Positions 16,110-24,840 of a stretch of 64,000 bases of DNA are shown here, one piece after another. The stretch lies in assembly GCA_963840235.1 (NCBI GenBank), contig CAWIYC010000008.1, positions 248,001 to 312,000 on the forward strand, given 5' to 3'. Under the pieces are notes generated by a model that had not been told where the DNA came from, did no database searches, and saw only the letters and a program-made list of their open reading frames with translations. This DNA is from JBBRHQ01 sp963840235. Its GTDB lineage: Bacteria; Actinomycetota; Thermoleophilia; Solirubrobacterales; 70-9. The position numbers were made by a program, and so were the translations under genes. Numbering within the stretch: the first letter of the stretch is position 1; each line of letters starts with the position of its first letter.

Positions 16110-16221
16110 CGCTGCCGGGAACTTACTACGGGCGGCAGAGGTCACCGGGGGGCGCCGGCCCCCTATTTCCCGCAATTTGCGAGTCCGGCGATGTCAATCC
16201 GCGCGGCTTTTCCAGCCGGCC

Positions 16222-17823
16222 TCATCCCGGCCGCCGAAGCACCCGGAACCCGCGCCGGGCGGGCGAGCGGTCAGCGTTGCCCGCGGCGTCGACAGCGACC
16301 GCGCGGAAGCTGTGCCCGCCGGGGCGCAGCCGCCGGAAAGTGACCCGCTGCGGGCAGCCGCCAAGCGGCCGGCCGTCGATCGCGCAGCGGAACCGCGTCC
16401 CCGCCGCAGCCGGCACCGGGGCAAGGGCGAACGTGACCGAACGGCTGCGGCCGCGTGGCTTCGGCCCGCTCACGATCCGGGTATCGGGCGCGGTCGAGTC
16501 CTCGGTGTAGGTGACGCTGCCCTCGGAGCAGGCCGAGTCGATCCCGCCGTCTTCCGAGACCGCCGAGAACCCGACCACGGTGTCGTCGAGCACCGGGGCC
16601 TCGATCCCACCGGCGGCGAGGGCGGCGGCGGAGCCGTGAGCGACCGGCACCCCGCCACAGCCGGGCGCGTCGAACAGGAACACCGTCGCCCCGGCCGGGG
16701 CCGTGCCGCGGATCCTAGGGGTGTTGTCGTTCGCCGGAGAGACCGGCGAGGCGGCCTCGAGCTCGGGTCGCTGCGGACCCTCGACGTAGCGGATCCGCTG
16801 GTTGCCGGTGTCAGCGACGTAGAAGCCTCCGGCCGGAGCCGCCGCGACCCGCGCCGGCCGGCTCAGCTTGGCCATCGCGGCCGGCCCGGAGTCGCCGCCG
16901 AATCCGTCGGTCCCGGTTCCGGCGACCGTGTCGATCCCGCCGTCCGGGCCGACCCTCCGGATCCGGTTGTTGCCGGTATCGGCGATGAGGAAGCCGCCGT
17001 CGGGCGCCGGGCTGACGCCGTGAGGGTCGTCGAGCGCCGCCGCGGTCGCGGCTGATCCGTCCCCGGAGAAGCCCGCGGTGCCGCTGCCGGCGACGACCGA
17101 GATCGCCGCGAAGAGGTCCCTGCGGATGCGGTTGTCGCTGCCCTCGGCGACCAGCAGGCCGCTGTCGGGCGTGGCGACGACGTCGAGCGGCTCCGCAAAC
17201 GGCGTCGGGCCGTTGAAGCCGCCTTCGGAGAGGGTCTCGATCACGCCACCCGGGTAGACCCTTCGCACCCTCGCCTCGGCGTCCTGGGCGATCAGGAATC
17301 CTCCGTCCGCCATCGGCGAGACCGAGACCGGATGATCGACGTTTACCGTCGTCGCGAACAGCTCGTCGCCGCTGTAGCCGGGCTCGCCGGTGCCGGCGAC
17401 GGTCCGGATCGTGCCGCCGGCGTCGACCTCGCGGACACGATGGTTGTCGCTGTCTGCGATGAGGAAGCCGCCGCCGGCTAGAGCCGCGACCCCCTGCGGA
17501 TGGTTGAGCTGGGCCGCGGTGGCCGCGATCGGCTCGCCGTTGAAGCCGGCCTGCCCGCTTGCCAGGCCGGCGACGGTGCTGATCATTCCCCCGCTCGAGA
17601 CCAGCCGCACCCTGCTCCCGCCGCCCTCGACCACGAGGAAGCCGCCGCCGGCGAGGGGGGAGACCGCAACCGGGTCGTCGAGATCGGCGGCGGTGGCGGC
17701 CACAGCCTCCCCACCGTAGCCCTTGGCGCCGGTGCCGGCGACGGTTTCGATGTCCCCCGGATCGGCGGCAGCCCCCGGGGCGAGAACGAGCCCGGCGATC
17801 AGCGCGGCGAGAAGCGGCCTCAC
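16222..17823 (-). CDS. Secreted NHL-repeat beta-propeller protein
   Basis: The 533-residue protein has a signal peptide (MRPLLAALIAGLVLAPGAAA) and about six NHL repeats. Each repeat has variants of GGGFLIADSDNHRVREVDAGG and IRTVAGTGEPGYSGD. The propeller spans about residues 25-350. A C-terminal domain follows with Ig-like character (GTAPAGATVFLFDAPGCGG and RFRCAIDGRPLGGCP), which contains paired cysteines. Such proteins are exported and bind partners or ligands; no enzyme activity is implied. It overlaps the downstream start of the VOC gene unit by four bases on the same strand. Confidence 0.8.
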   Translation of the reverse strand: MRPLLAALIAGLVLAPGAAADPGDIETVAGTGAKGYGGEAVAATAADLDDPVAVSPLAGGGFLVVEGGGSRVRLVSSGGMISTVAGLASGQAGFNGEPIAATAAQLNHPQGVAALAGGGFLIADSDNHRVREVDAGGTIRTVAGTGEPGYSGDELFATTVNVDHPVSVSPMADGGFLIAQDAEARVRRVYPGGVIETLSEGGFNGPTPFAEPLDVVATPDSGLLVAEGSDNRIRRDLFAAISVVAGSGTAGFSGDGSAATAAALDDPHGVSPAPDGGFLIADTGNNRIRRVGPDGGIDTVAGTGTDGFGGDSGPAAMAKLSRPARVAAAPAGGFYVADTGNQRIRYVEGPQRPELEAASPVSPANDNTPRIRGTAPAGATVFLFDAPGCGGVPVAHGSAAALAAGGIEAPVLDDTVVGFSAVSEDGGIDSACSEGSVTYTEDSTAPDTRIVSGPKPRGRSRSVTFALAPVPAAAGTRFRCAIDGRPLGGCPQRVTFRRLRPGGHSFRAVAVDAAGNADRSPARRGFRVLRRPG

Positions 17824-18359
17824 CGGTCATCCTCGCTGATCAGAGCCAGCGGCAGGCCGAGGCCGGCATCACGCCGGACGGTGGCGATGCGGCGCCCCGG
17901 CTGGACCGCGTCGCGGACCTCGCCCAGCCGCTCCCCGAGCAGCTCGGCGCAGGCGTCGATGTCGGATACGCACATGGTCAGCCCCCAGAACCGGGCCGGG
18001 CCGGGCCCCGCCTGCGGACTCTCGACCACCTCGAGGATCACCTCCCCCAGCCGGAAGAACGCCTGGCGCACGGGTGGCCCCGGCTCCCCCGGCTCGCGGA
18101 TCCTCCGCAGCCGGATCCCCGCCGCTTCGAGGGCAGCGTTGGTCCGCGCCAGATCGGGCGTGAAGACGACGATGTGGTCAATCCGCACGGCCCCGTTCGG
18201 GTGCGAGGCCGGATCGGGTGGGGCGGCGTCCGAGGCCTCCGTGGCGAGGCCGTCGAGTTCCGAACCGGCCGCCCCCCGCAGGGCCCAGCCGGCGATTCCG
18301 CCGCCGCCGGGCTCGAAGCGCAGGCGCACCGAGCCCAGCGCCGCCTCGGAGCCGGCCAC
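17820..18359 (-). CDS. VOC (glyoxalase-like) family protein, uncertain start
   Basis: The 179-residue reading from GTG at 18359 contains one VOC module (VRIDHIVVFTPDLARTNAAL, then FFRLGEVILEVVE, LTMCVSDIDA). The first histidine and the LEV glutamate are likely metal ligands. Upstream in the same frame the sequence VRLSAPAEAWSGCGFAVAGS looks like more of the same protein, extending to about 18425, but I see no ATG, GTG or TTG there. A CTG or another alternative start is possible. It follows the acyl-CoA ligase gene on the same strand. The substrate is unknown. Confidence 0.7.
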   Translation of the reverse strand: MAGSEAALGSVRLRFEPGGGGIAGWALRGAAGSELDGLATEASDAAPPDPASHPNGAVRIDHIVVFTPDLARTNAALEAAGIRLRRIREPGEPGPPVRQAFFRLGEVILEVVESPQAGPGPARFWGLTMCVSDIDACAELLGERLGEVRDAVQPGRRIATVRRDAGLGLPLALISEDDR

Positions 18360-18430
18360 GGCGAAGCCGCAACCGCTCCAGGCCTCTGCCGGCGCGCTCA
18401 GGCGAACCGCTTCGATCGTCGGCGCCGGGC

Positions 18431-20059
18431 TCAGCTGAGGTCGCGCTTGAGGATCTTGCCGGTTGCGTTCCGCGGCAGCTGCTCGATGAAGACCACCTCG
18501 CGCGGCGTCTTGTAGCCGGCCAGGTTGGACTTGACATGAGCCTTGGCCTCCTCCTCGCTCAGCTCTCCCTCCGGCAGGAGAACGACGAACGCCTTCAGCC
18601 GCTGGCCGAACTCCTCGTCGGGGACGCCGACCACGGCCGCCTCGGCAACCGCATCGTGGTCGGAGAGCAGGTCCTCGACCTCGCGGGGGAAGACGTTCTC
18701 GCCGCCGGAGACGATCATCTCGTCGTCGCGGCCGTCGATGAAAAGGCGCCCCTCGGAGTCGAAGTGGCCGACGTCGCCGGAGGAGAGCAGATCGCCGATG
18801 ACTTCCTTGCTGCCGCCGCCGGTGTAGCCCTCGAAGGCCATCCCGTTGCCGACGAAGATCCTCCCGACCTGGCCCCTCGGCACCTCCCTGCCGGCGTCGT
18901 CATAGAGCCTCACCGTGGTCCCCCGCGGCGGTCGGCCGGCGGTCCCGGGAGCGGCACGCAGCTCTTCCGGGGTCGCGATCGTCGCGTAGGCGACCTCGGT
19001 CGAGCCGTAGAGGTTGTAGATGTTGTCGCCGAAGTGGTCCATCCACTTCAGCGCCAGCTCCCCGGGCAGGGCCGAGCCCGAGACCGAGGTGATCCGCAGA
19101 GAGGAGAGGTCGTAGCGGGCCAGCGTCTCCTCGGGCAGGGCCAGGATCCGCTGGATCATCACCGGCACCACCGCCAGCACCTGGGCGCGATGCTCCTGCA
19201 CGGCCGCAAGCGTGCCCTCGGGATCGAAGCGCCGGCGCAGGACCATGGTCGAGGCCAGCGGCAGGCCGAGGACGAAGTGGGTGAAGCCCCAGGAGTGGAA
19301 CAGCGGCGAGGCGATCATCATCCGCTCGCCGCTGCGATAGGGGATGCGGTCGAAGAGGCCGGCGATCGCGCCGAGACCGCTGGGGCTGGTCCGCTGGGCT
19401 CCCTTCGGGGTCCCGGTCGTGCCCGAGGTGAGGATGATGAACCTGGCCTCCTCCTTGGGCGGGTCGAGGTTCGACTCGTCGCCGGAGGCGATCATCCCCT
19501 CGAGCGTGGTCGCGGTCTCCTCGCCCTCGCTCCAGCCGATCACCCGCTCGACCCCCTCGACGGCCTCCAGCAGGCCACTGAACTCCTCGTCGTGGATCAG
19601 CAGCCTCGGGCCCTCGCGGGCGATCACGTCGGCGATCTGGGGGCCGGAGAACATCGTGTTCAGATAGAGCGCGCTGGCGCCGAGCTTGGCCGCGGCGATC
19701 GTCGCGTCGACGAAGCCCCGGTGGTTTCGGCACATGATCCCGATCCCATCGCCTCCCCTGATGCCGAGCCCGGAGAGCGAGTGGGCGAGAGCGTTGGAGC
19801 GGCGGTCCAACTGCTCGAAGGTGAGGGCGCCGCGATCGTCGATCAGCGCCGTCTCGTCGGGGTGGTTGATCGCCGCCGCGATCGCCCCGGAGGCGGGTGA
19901 GACTCCATGCTGGGCGAGGACCACGGCCATCCGCGCCAGCTTGTCGGGGCGGATCGGGCGCAGCACTCCGGCCTCGCTCAGGACCTTGACCTGAAAGGCG
20001 CCGTCGGCGACCCAGTTCCACGGGTTGGGGACGCGGGACGTGAGGTCTCCTAGGGCCAC
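18431..20059 (-). CDS. Fatty acyl-CoA synthetase (AMP-binding family)
   Basis: The 542-residue adenylating enzyme has the phosphate-binding loop ILTSGTTGTPKGA, the YGSTEVAYA motif, the hinge DGRDDEMIVSGGENVFPREVE and the C-terminal catalytic lysine in PRNATGKILKRDL. It activates a carboxylic acid to acyl-AMP and then the CoA thioester; an N-terminal extension (NPWNWVADGAFQVKVLSEAG) is typical of mycobacterial FadD-like long-chain ligases. The chain length cannot be read from sequence. GTG at 20059 starts the gene. It forms a same-strand unit with the VOC and NHL genes. Confidence 0.9.
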   Translation of the reverse strand: MALGDLTSRVPNPWNWVADGAFQVKVLSEAGVLRPIRPDKLARMAVVLAQHGVSPASGAIAAAINHPDETALIDDRGALTFEQLDRRSNALAHSLSGLGIRGGDGIGIMCRNHRGFVDATIAAAKLGASALYLNTMFSGPQIADVIAREGPRLLIHDEEFSGLLEAVEGVERVIGWSEGEETATTLEGMIASGDESNLDPPKEEARFIILTSGTTGTPKGAQRTSPSGLGAIAGLFDRIPYRSGERMMIASPLFHSWGFTHFVLGLPLASTMVLRRRFDPEGTLAAVQEHRAQVLAVVPVMIQRILALPEETLARYDLSSLRITSVSGSALPGELALKWMDHFGDNIYNLYGSTEVAYATIATPEELRAAPGTAGRPPRGTTVRLYDDAGREVPRGQVGRIFVGNGMAFEGYTGGGSKEVIGDLLSSGDVGHFDSEGRLFIDGRDDEMIVSGGENVFPREVEDLLSDHDAVAEAAVVGVPDEEFGQRLKAFVVLLPEGELSEEEAKAHVKSNLAGYKTPREVVFIEQLPRNATGKILKRDLS

Positions 20060-20087
20060 GATCCAAGCCTACATCCGACCCGGACCG

Positions 20088-20153
20088 CGGCGGCGCCGCT
20101 CGCCGGGGGTCCTCGACCTGCGGCGGCGGCGCTCGCTAGGAGTCCTCGACCTG
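20088..20153. repeat. 33-bp imperfect tandem duplication at the ispF stop
   Basis: Units at 20088-20120 and 20121-20153 match at 29 of 33 positions. The second contains the last codons and TAG stop of ispF; in the first the stop equivalent is CGG on the plus strand, so no stop is present. This suggests slippage duplication followed by divergence. Confidence 0.75.
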
Positions 20154-20594
20154 CGCCACCGCCAGGCAGGCGATGCCCTCGCCGCGGCCGATCCAGCCCA
20201 TGCCCTCGTTGGTGGTCGCCTTGACGTTGACCCGGGCCGAGGTGGCCTCGCCGATCAGGCGCTCGATCTCGGCCCGGTAGGGGGCGAGCCGGGGCTGCTC
20301 GCAGATTACGGTGGCGTCGATGCTGACGACGCGGCCGGCGACGCGGCCGATCACTGTCCGCAGCAGGTCGAGCGAGTCGGCCCCCTCCCAGGCGGGGTCG
20401 TCGTCCGGAAAGAGGGTGCCTATGTCCCCCTCGCCGGCGGCGCCGAGGACGGCGTCGATCACCGCGTGGAGGAGGACGTCGGCGTCGGAGTGCCCGGTAA
20501 GGCCGCGGGGGTGGTCGATCTCGACCCCACCGAGCAGCAGCGGCCGCCCGTCGGCGAAGCGGTGGCTGTCGTAGCCGATGCCGACCGGGCTCAA
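20136..20594 (-). CDS. ispF: 2-C-methyl-D-erythritol 2,4-cyclodiphosphate synthase
   Basis: The 152-residue enzyme has the family's normal length. Zinc ligands are in GIGYDSHRF (aspartate and histidine) and the signature LTGHSDADVLLHAVIDAVLG. The C-terminal TTNEGMGWIGRGEGIACLA motif is intact. It catalyses the fifth step of the non-mevalonate isoprenoid pathway. The start is TTG at 20594, which overlaps the TGA of the upstream PHP phosphatase gene, so it is translationally coupled. IspD is 3 kb away on the same strand, separated by inserted genes. Confidence 0.95.
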   Translation of the reverse strand: MSPVGIGYDSHRFADGRPLLLGGVEIDHPRGLTGHSDADVLLHAVIDAVLGAAGEGDIGTLFPDDDPAWEGADSLDLLRTVIGRVAGRVVSIDATVICEQPRLAPYRAEIERLIGEATSARVNVKATTNEGMGWIGRGEGIACLAVAQVEDS

Positions 20595-21439
20595 GTGGCC
20601 GCCTCCACGCTCGCCGCGCCCAACGGCTCGAGTCTCCGGTCACGCCCTTCGAAGACCGAGATCTCGGTCACGCCGAGGCCGTCGAGGAACTCGAGCGCCT
20701 GCTCGTAGCCGAAGCCGACCTCCTCGGGGGTGTGGGCATCGGAGGAGAGGGCGAAGACGGCGCCGGCCTCGACGCACATGCGGGCGAACGCCGGGGCCGG
20801 GTAGATCTCGGATACCGGCTTGCGCAGGCCGGCGGTCGAGACCTCGACCGCGACCCCGCTCTCTGCGATCGCCTCGACCGCGGGCTCGTAGTAGTGGCGC
20901 AGGTCGCGCTGCGGCAGCGGCCGCGCGTCGCCCCAGTACTTGACCAGGTCGGGGTGGGCGATGATGTCGAAGAGGCCGCTGCGGGCGCTCTGCGCGATCG
21001 CCTCGAAGTAGCGGCGCCAGACCTCGTCCGGATCTCCGCGCGATTCCCAGATCCCGAATTCCTCGGTGTCGAGCGCGCGATCGCCGATGAAATGGACCGA
21101 GCCGACGACGTAGTCGAAGGAGTGTGCGTCGAGCAGCGAGGCGGTGCGGTCCTCGGCCCCGGGGACGAAGTCGCACTCGATCCCCAGCCGCAGCGGCGAG
21201 GCGGCGACGAACTCGCAGTAGGCACCGAGGTCGTCGGTGGCCCAATGCTCCCACCACGGGTGGCGCCAGAGGCGCAGCGAGTCGGTGAAGCGGTGGATGT
21301 GCTCCGAGCAGCCGATCTCGGCGATCCCGGCGGCATCGGCCGCCTCGAGGTAGCGGTCGACGTTGGCCCCGGTGAAGTAGCGCTCGGGCGGGGTGTCCGC
21401 GTCGTCCGGGCGCAGGTGCAGGTGATAGTCGGTGAGCAC
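20591..21439 (-). CDS. PHP-domain histidinol-phosphatase family protein
   Basis: From GTG at 21439 the protein has 282 residues. The N-terminus VLTDYHLHLRPDD has the HxHxR metal motif of PHP domains, and further metal ligands appear in GCSEHIHRF, GIECDFVPG, DYVVGSVHFIGD, FDIIAHPDLVK and LSSDAHTPEEVG. This matches the HisK-type histidinol-phosphatase family, a trinuclear metal phosphoesterase. No histidine genes are nearby, so another phosphate ester is possible. Longer upstream readings of this frame overlap the divergent DUF389 gene and lack family similarity. Confidence 0.85.
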   Translation of the reverse strand: MLTDYHLHLRPDDADTPPERYFTGANVDRYLEAADAAGIAEIGCSEHIHRFTDSLRLWRHPWWEHWATDDLGAYCEFVAASPLRLGIECDFVPGAEDRTASLLDAHSFDYVVGSVHFIGDRALDTEEFGIWESRGDPDEVWRRYFEAIAQSARSGLFDIIAHPDLVKYWGDARPLPQRDLRHYYEPAVEAIAESGVAVEVSTAGLRKPVSEIYPAPAFARMCVEAGAVFALSSDAHTPEEVGFGYEQALEFLDGLGVTEISVFEGRDRRLEPLGAASVEAAT

Positions 21440-21497
21440 GCCCGCGAGCCTACCGAGCCGCCTGCGGCGGTCCTGCCGCACGGATACCCTGGGCCCC

Positions 21498-22523
21498 ATG
21501 GTCCACCTGCGGATCATCGCCCCCAGCCATGAGTGCGACCACGTGCTCGACCTGCTGAAGGCGACGCCGTCGGTCACCAACCTCGTCTTCCTGCCGCGAG
21601 CCGCACACAAGCCGGAGGGTGATGTCATCCTCTGCGACGTCGCCCGCGAGGACGCCAGCGTGATCATCAGCGACCTGCGCGAGTTCGACATTCCGCTCCA
21701 GGGCTCGATCTCGCTGGAGGAGGTCGACTCGCAGATCTCGGTCGCCGCCGACGAGGCGGAGAGGGCAGCCCACGGGCTCGCCGGCGACGCGGTCGTCTGG
21801 GAAGAGGTCGAGGCGCGGACCTCCGAGAACGTCGAGCTGAACGCGAATTTCCTCGGCTTCATGATCCTCGCCTGCCTGATCGCCAGCATCGGCATCCTCC
21901 TCGACAGCCCGATCCTGATCATCGGCGCGATGGTGGTGGGCCCCGAGTTCGGCCCCATCGCCGGCCTCTGCGTCGCCGTCGTCCAGCGACGCAGGGGGCT
22001 CGCGCTGCGCTCGCTGGCCGCGCTCGCGGTCGGCTTCCCGGTAGGGATCACGGCCGCCTTCCTCTTCGCCCTGATCGCCAAATCCACCGGCCTCGCCGAC
22101 GAGACCCTGACGACGCTCAATCGGCCCCTGACGCAGTTCGTCTCCCACCCCGACGGCCTCTCCTTCATCGTCGCCTTCATCGCCGGGATCGCCGGGATGC
22201 TGTCGCTGACCTCGACCAAGTCGGGGGCGCTGATCGGCGTCCTGATCTCGGTCACGACCATCCCCGCCGCCGCCAACATCGGCGTCGCCGCCGCCTACGG
22301 GAACTGGGGCGAGTGGCGCGGGGCGATGGCCCAGCTCGCAGTCAACCTCACCGGGATCTTCCTCGCCGCCGTCGGCACGCTGACCATCCAGCGCCTCTTC
22401 TACCGGCGAAGACGGGTGCGGCACCTCCACGACGGCGCCCGCGAGGCCGGCGGCCTCCCTCTCGGGCACAGCCGCCACGAGGATTGGGCGGCGGACCGGC
22501 CGCGACCGAGGCCGCGCATGTGA
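21498..22523 (+). CDS. DUF389 family integral membrane protein
   Basis: From ATG at 21498 the product has 341 residues. A soluble ferredoxin-like N-terminal part (about 1-100) is followed by at least six membrane helices. The DUF389 core is visible in NFLGFMILACLIASIGILLD, then SPILIIGAMVVGPEFGPIAG, and in SLTSTKSGALIGVLISVTTI and PAAANIGVAAAYGNW. The family has no established function. It is transcribed divergently from the PHP phosphatase gene with a 58-bp gap. An upstream in-frame start at 21432 would lack the conserved start. Confidence 0.85.
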   Translation: MVHLRIIAPSHECDHVLDLLKATPSVTNLVFLPRAAHKPEGDVILCDVAREDASVIISDLREFDIPLQGSISLEEVDSQISVAADEAERAAHGLAGDAVVWEEVEARTSENVELNANFLGFMILACLIASIGILLDSPILIIGAMVVGPEFGPIAGLCVAVVQRRRGLALRSLAALAVGFPVGITAAFLFALIAKSTGLADETLTTLNRPLTQFVSHPDGLSFIVAFIAGIAGMLSLTSTKSGALIGVLISVTTIPAAANIGVAAAYGNWGEWRGAMAQLAVNLTGIFLAAVGTLTIQRLFYRRRRVRHLHDGAREAGGLPLGHSRHEDWAADRPRPRPRM

Positions 22524-22527
22524 GCGC

Positions 22528-22569
22528 GGGTCCGGCCGCACCCGTCTGCCCGGGCACGGGTCCGGCCGC
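22528..22569. repeat. Direct repeat just after the DUF389 stop
   Basis: GGGTCCGGCCGC occurs at 22528-22539 and 22558-22569, a period of 30 bp, immediately after the TGA at 22521-22523. It resembles the stop-proximal duplications seen elsewhere in the window. Confidence 0.6.
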
Positions 22570-22587
22570 TCTCTCTAGGCTGTCGCG

Positions 22588-22737
22588 ATGCCCCGCGAGG
22601 CCCTCCTGCTTCCCGTCGCCTTCGCCGCCGGCGTCGGCCTCGCCGAGATCTTCGGCGCCGCCAACCTCGGGGTCGCCTTCGGCATCGGCCAGCTCTTCTT
22701 TGCGGCCACGGTCGTCTGGCTGATCCTGCGCCGCTGA
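22588..22737 (+). CDS. Small hydrophobic protein of 49 residues
   Basis: A short frame from ATG at 22588 to TGA at 22735-22737 encodes about two membrane-spanning stretches: LLLPVAFAAGVGLAEIFGAA and FGIGQLFFAATVVWLILRR, ending in basic residues. GC-rich third positions and position after the DUF389 gene on the same strand support a real gene. I do not recognise a family. It is too short for most gene finders. Confidence 0.5.
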   Translation: MPREALLLPVAFAAGVGLAEIFGAANLGVAFGIGQLFFAATVVWLILRR

Positions 22738-22768
22738 GCCCCGGAGATAATCGCCGGCGCGCTGCGAC

Positions 22769-23509
22769 TCAGGTGGGGCCGGTGGCGATCGCCTCGGCCA
22801 CGGCGGCGGCGGGGCCGCCGGTCCAGGGCTCGCCGTGGCCGGGGAGGACGAGGTCCGCCTCCAGCGGCTCGATCGCGGCCAGCGACTCGCGCGCCCGGCG
22901 CGAGTTGGTGTTCAGGGCACGCGGGAAGAGCTGCGGGCCGCGGCGCCCGGTCATCGGGTTCCATGTGCAGAGCGCGTCGCCGACGAACAGCGCCCGGTGC
23001 GAGGCGAAGTGCAGGGCGACGTGCCCGGGCGTGTGGCCCGGGGTCGGGATCACCGTGGGGCGGCCTGGGACGTCGACCTCGGTCGCCTCGGCGTAGGTGA
23101 CGACCTCCTTGATCGCCGGCGGCTTGACCCCGTTGAGGGTGAAGTGCCAGAAGAGACGGTAGGCGGCCGGGCGGAGGAGGTGGGGAAAGAAGCTGCCGTC
23201 GGTCTTCTTCGGCTTCGGCTTCAGCGCCGTCGCCTCGTCGTCGGGGTGGACGTAGACCGGAATGTCGAGCTCCGAGCGCAGCTTCTCGGCGACGCCGATG
23301 TGATCGCCGTCGGTGTGGGTGAGGACGATCGCCTTGATATCCGAGGCAGGGCGCCCGAGCAACTCCAGGCCCGGCTCGAGCTGGGACCGGTACCTAGGCA
23401 AACCGGCATCGACCACGGTGATCCCGCCCTCGTCGGCGACCAGGTACCAGTTGACCATCGACGTCCCCAGCCGGATGACGCCTTCGGCGAGCTCCGCAGG
23501 GAGCGTCAA
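22769..23509 (-). CDS. Metallo-beta-lactamase fold hydrolase
   Basis: The 246-residue protein has the MBL metal-binding motif LTHTDGDHIG (HxHxDH family variant), the third-site histidine in PTPGHTPGHVALH, the aspartate in LFVGDAL and the histidine in LVLPGHGEPW. Length is normal for a single-domain member. The substrate is unknown; many relatives act as glyoxalase II-like or lactonase-like enzymes. It is located between the DUF389 block and ispD, separated from both by short gaps. Confidence 0.82.
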   Translation of the reverse strand: MTLPAELAEGVIRLGTSMVNWYLVADEGGITVVDAGLPRYRSQLEPGLELLGRPASDIKAIVLTHTDGDHIGVAEKLRSELDIPVYVHPDDEATALKPKPKKTDGSFFPHLLRPAAYRLFWHFTLNGVKPPAIKEVVTYAEATEVDVPGRPTVIPTPGHTPGHVALHFASHRALFVGDALCTWNPMTGRRGPQLFPRALNTNSRRARESLAAIEPLEADLVLPGHGEPWTGGPAAAVAEAIATGPT

Positions 23510-23555
23510 CGCCGGTGGCCAGCTTCGAGGGAGCGTCCGCGTCCACCGGCCCAGA

Positions 23556-24227
23556 CTACTCCCGGTCGGCCAGGAGGACCTCCGCCAGCCGCAGATCGAC
23601 CGGGGTCGTCACCTTCAGGTTCTCCTCCGGTGAGGGGTGGATCGCAACCCTGCCGCCGGCGCGCTCGACCAGCATCGCGTCGTCGGTCGCCGAGGAGGGG
23701 TCCCCCTGCGCCAGCGCCCGCCGCAGGGCCTCGGCGCGAAACGCCTGCGGGGTCTGCACGGCCCACATCCCGGCCCGCTCCTCGGTCGAGATGACGAGCA
23801 GGTCCTCGCCGGCGCGCTTGATCGTGTCGGTTACCGGCGCCGCCGCGATCAGCCCGTCGAGGTCCGGCCTCGAGGCGAGGCCCTCGACCACGGCGTCGAT
23901 CAGCTCCGCCGTGACCAGTGGCCGCGCCGCGTCGTGGACGACCACGATCTCGGTCCCGACCCTCTCCATCGCCGCGGCGACGGATTCCGACCTGGTGGCG
24001 CCGCCGGCGACGACCTCGATGCCGGCGCCCCAGGTCTCCCCCTCCCCCTCCCGCCCCCCGCTCCCGGCCTCCTCGCCCGGGGGGACGGCCACCACCACGG
24101 CAGAGATCGAGGCGGCGGCTTCGAAGGCCGCCAGCGACCAGCCCACCATCTCCCTGCCCGCGAGGCGGACGAACGCCTTCGCACCGCCGGCTCCGAGCCT
24201 GCGCCCGGATCCGGCGGCGGCGATCAG
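23556..24227 (-). CDS. ispD: 2-C-methyl-D-erythritol 4-phosphate cytidylyltransferase, probable CTG start
   Basis: Starting at CTG 24227 the protein has 223 residues. The N-terminal nucleotide-binding signature LIAAAGSGRRLGAGGAKAFV lies before the first ATG at 24149, so starting at that ATG would remove an essential part. No ATG, GTG or TTG exists upstream in frame. The CTG has a GAGG 8 nt upstream. Further motifs are VVVHDAARPLVT and TPQAFR. It forms CDP-ME in the non-mevalonate pathway. It lies 10 nt after carD, an order common in actinobacteria (carD-ispD). Confidence 0.85.
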   Translation of the reverse strand: MIAAAGSGRRLGAGGAKAFVRLAGREMVGWSLAAFEAAASISAVVVAVPPGEEAGSGGREGEGETWGAGIEVVAGGATRSESVAAAMERVGTEIVVVHDAARPLVTAELIDAVVEGLASRPDLDGLIAAAPVTDTIKRAGEDLLVISTEERAGMWAVQTPQAFRAEALRRALAQGDPSSATDDAMLVERAGGRVAIHPSPEENLKVTTPVDLRLAEVLLADRE

Positions 24228-24237
24228 CGCGGTCGCC

Positions 24238-24780
24238 TCAGACGGTGACGCTGGCGGCGAAGCGCTCCTCCAGCAGCGTGTCGAGGAACTCCTCCGCCCC
24301 CTCCTCGTCCTTGTCGAGGGCGTACATGAACTCCGACGCGAGGATCTTCTTCGACCGGGTGTACATCTGCTTCTCCCCGGTCGAGAGGCCCTTCTCCATC
24401 TCGCGCAGGGCGAGATTGCGGACGACCTCGGCCAGCTCGAACACGTCCCCGGTCTTGATCTTCTCGCGGTTGTACTTGAACCGCCGGTTCCAGTTCTTCG
24501 GCATGTCCGACACCTCGTCGGTGAGGACGCCCATCACCTTCTTGATCTCGTCCTCGTCTATGACGCGCCGAAGGCCGGCCTTGCCGGCGTTCTCGCAGGG
24601 GACCATCACGGTCAGGTCGTTGTGGAGGATCTTGATCGTCAGGTAGTCCCGCTTCTCCCCCATCAGATCCCTGCTCTCCTTCTTCAGCACTACGCCGGCT
24701 CCGTGGTGGGGGTAGACGACGTTGTCGCCCTCCTCGAAATCACAGACGAGCGGAACGCCCTCCTCGAAACCGGCCTCCAT
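24238..24780 (-). CDS. carD: CarD family transcriptional regulator
   Basis: The 180-residue protein has an N-terminal RNA polymerase-interaction domain (FEEGDNVVYPHHGAGVVLKK) and a C-terminal helical DNA-binding domain ending in SEFMYALDKDEEGAEEFLDT. The basic NWNRRFKYNREK region matches CarD/TRCF. CarD binds the RNA polymerase beta subunit and stabilises open promoter complexes, including rRNA promoters. It sits between disA and ispD. The start at 24780 follows GAGGAAG. Confidence 0.95.
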   Translation of the reverse strand: MEAGFEEGVPLVCDFEEGDNVVYPHHGAGVVLKKESRDLMGEKRDYLTIKILHNDLTVMVPCENAGKAGLRRVIDEDEIKKVMGVLTDEVSDMPKNWNRRFKYNREKIKTGDVFELAEVVRNLALREMEKGLSTGEKQMYTRSKKILASEFMYALDKDEEGAEEFLDTLLEERFAASVTV

Positions 24781-24820
24781 CGCTTCCTCTAGCTCAGGAA
24801 TAGCTCTCTCCTTTTTTCCG

Positions 24821-24840
24821 TGACGGCGTCATCGCCGTCA
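24821..24840 (-). terminator. Hairpin at the end of disA
   Basis: TGACGGCG (24821-24828) pairs with CGCCGTCA (24833-24840) around a 4-nt loop. The right arm includes the TGA stop of disA. The following minus-strand sequence is A-rich, not T-rich, so this is a weak terminator candidate or an attenuator. Confidence 0.45.
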
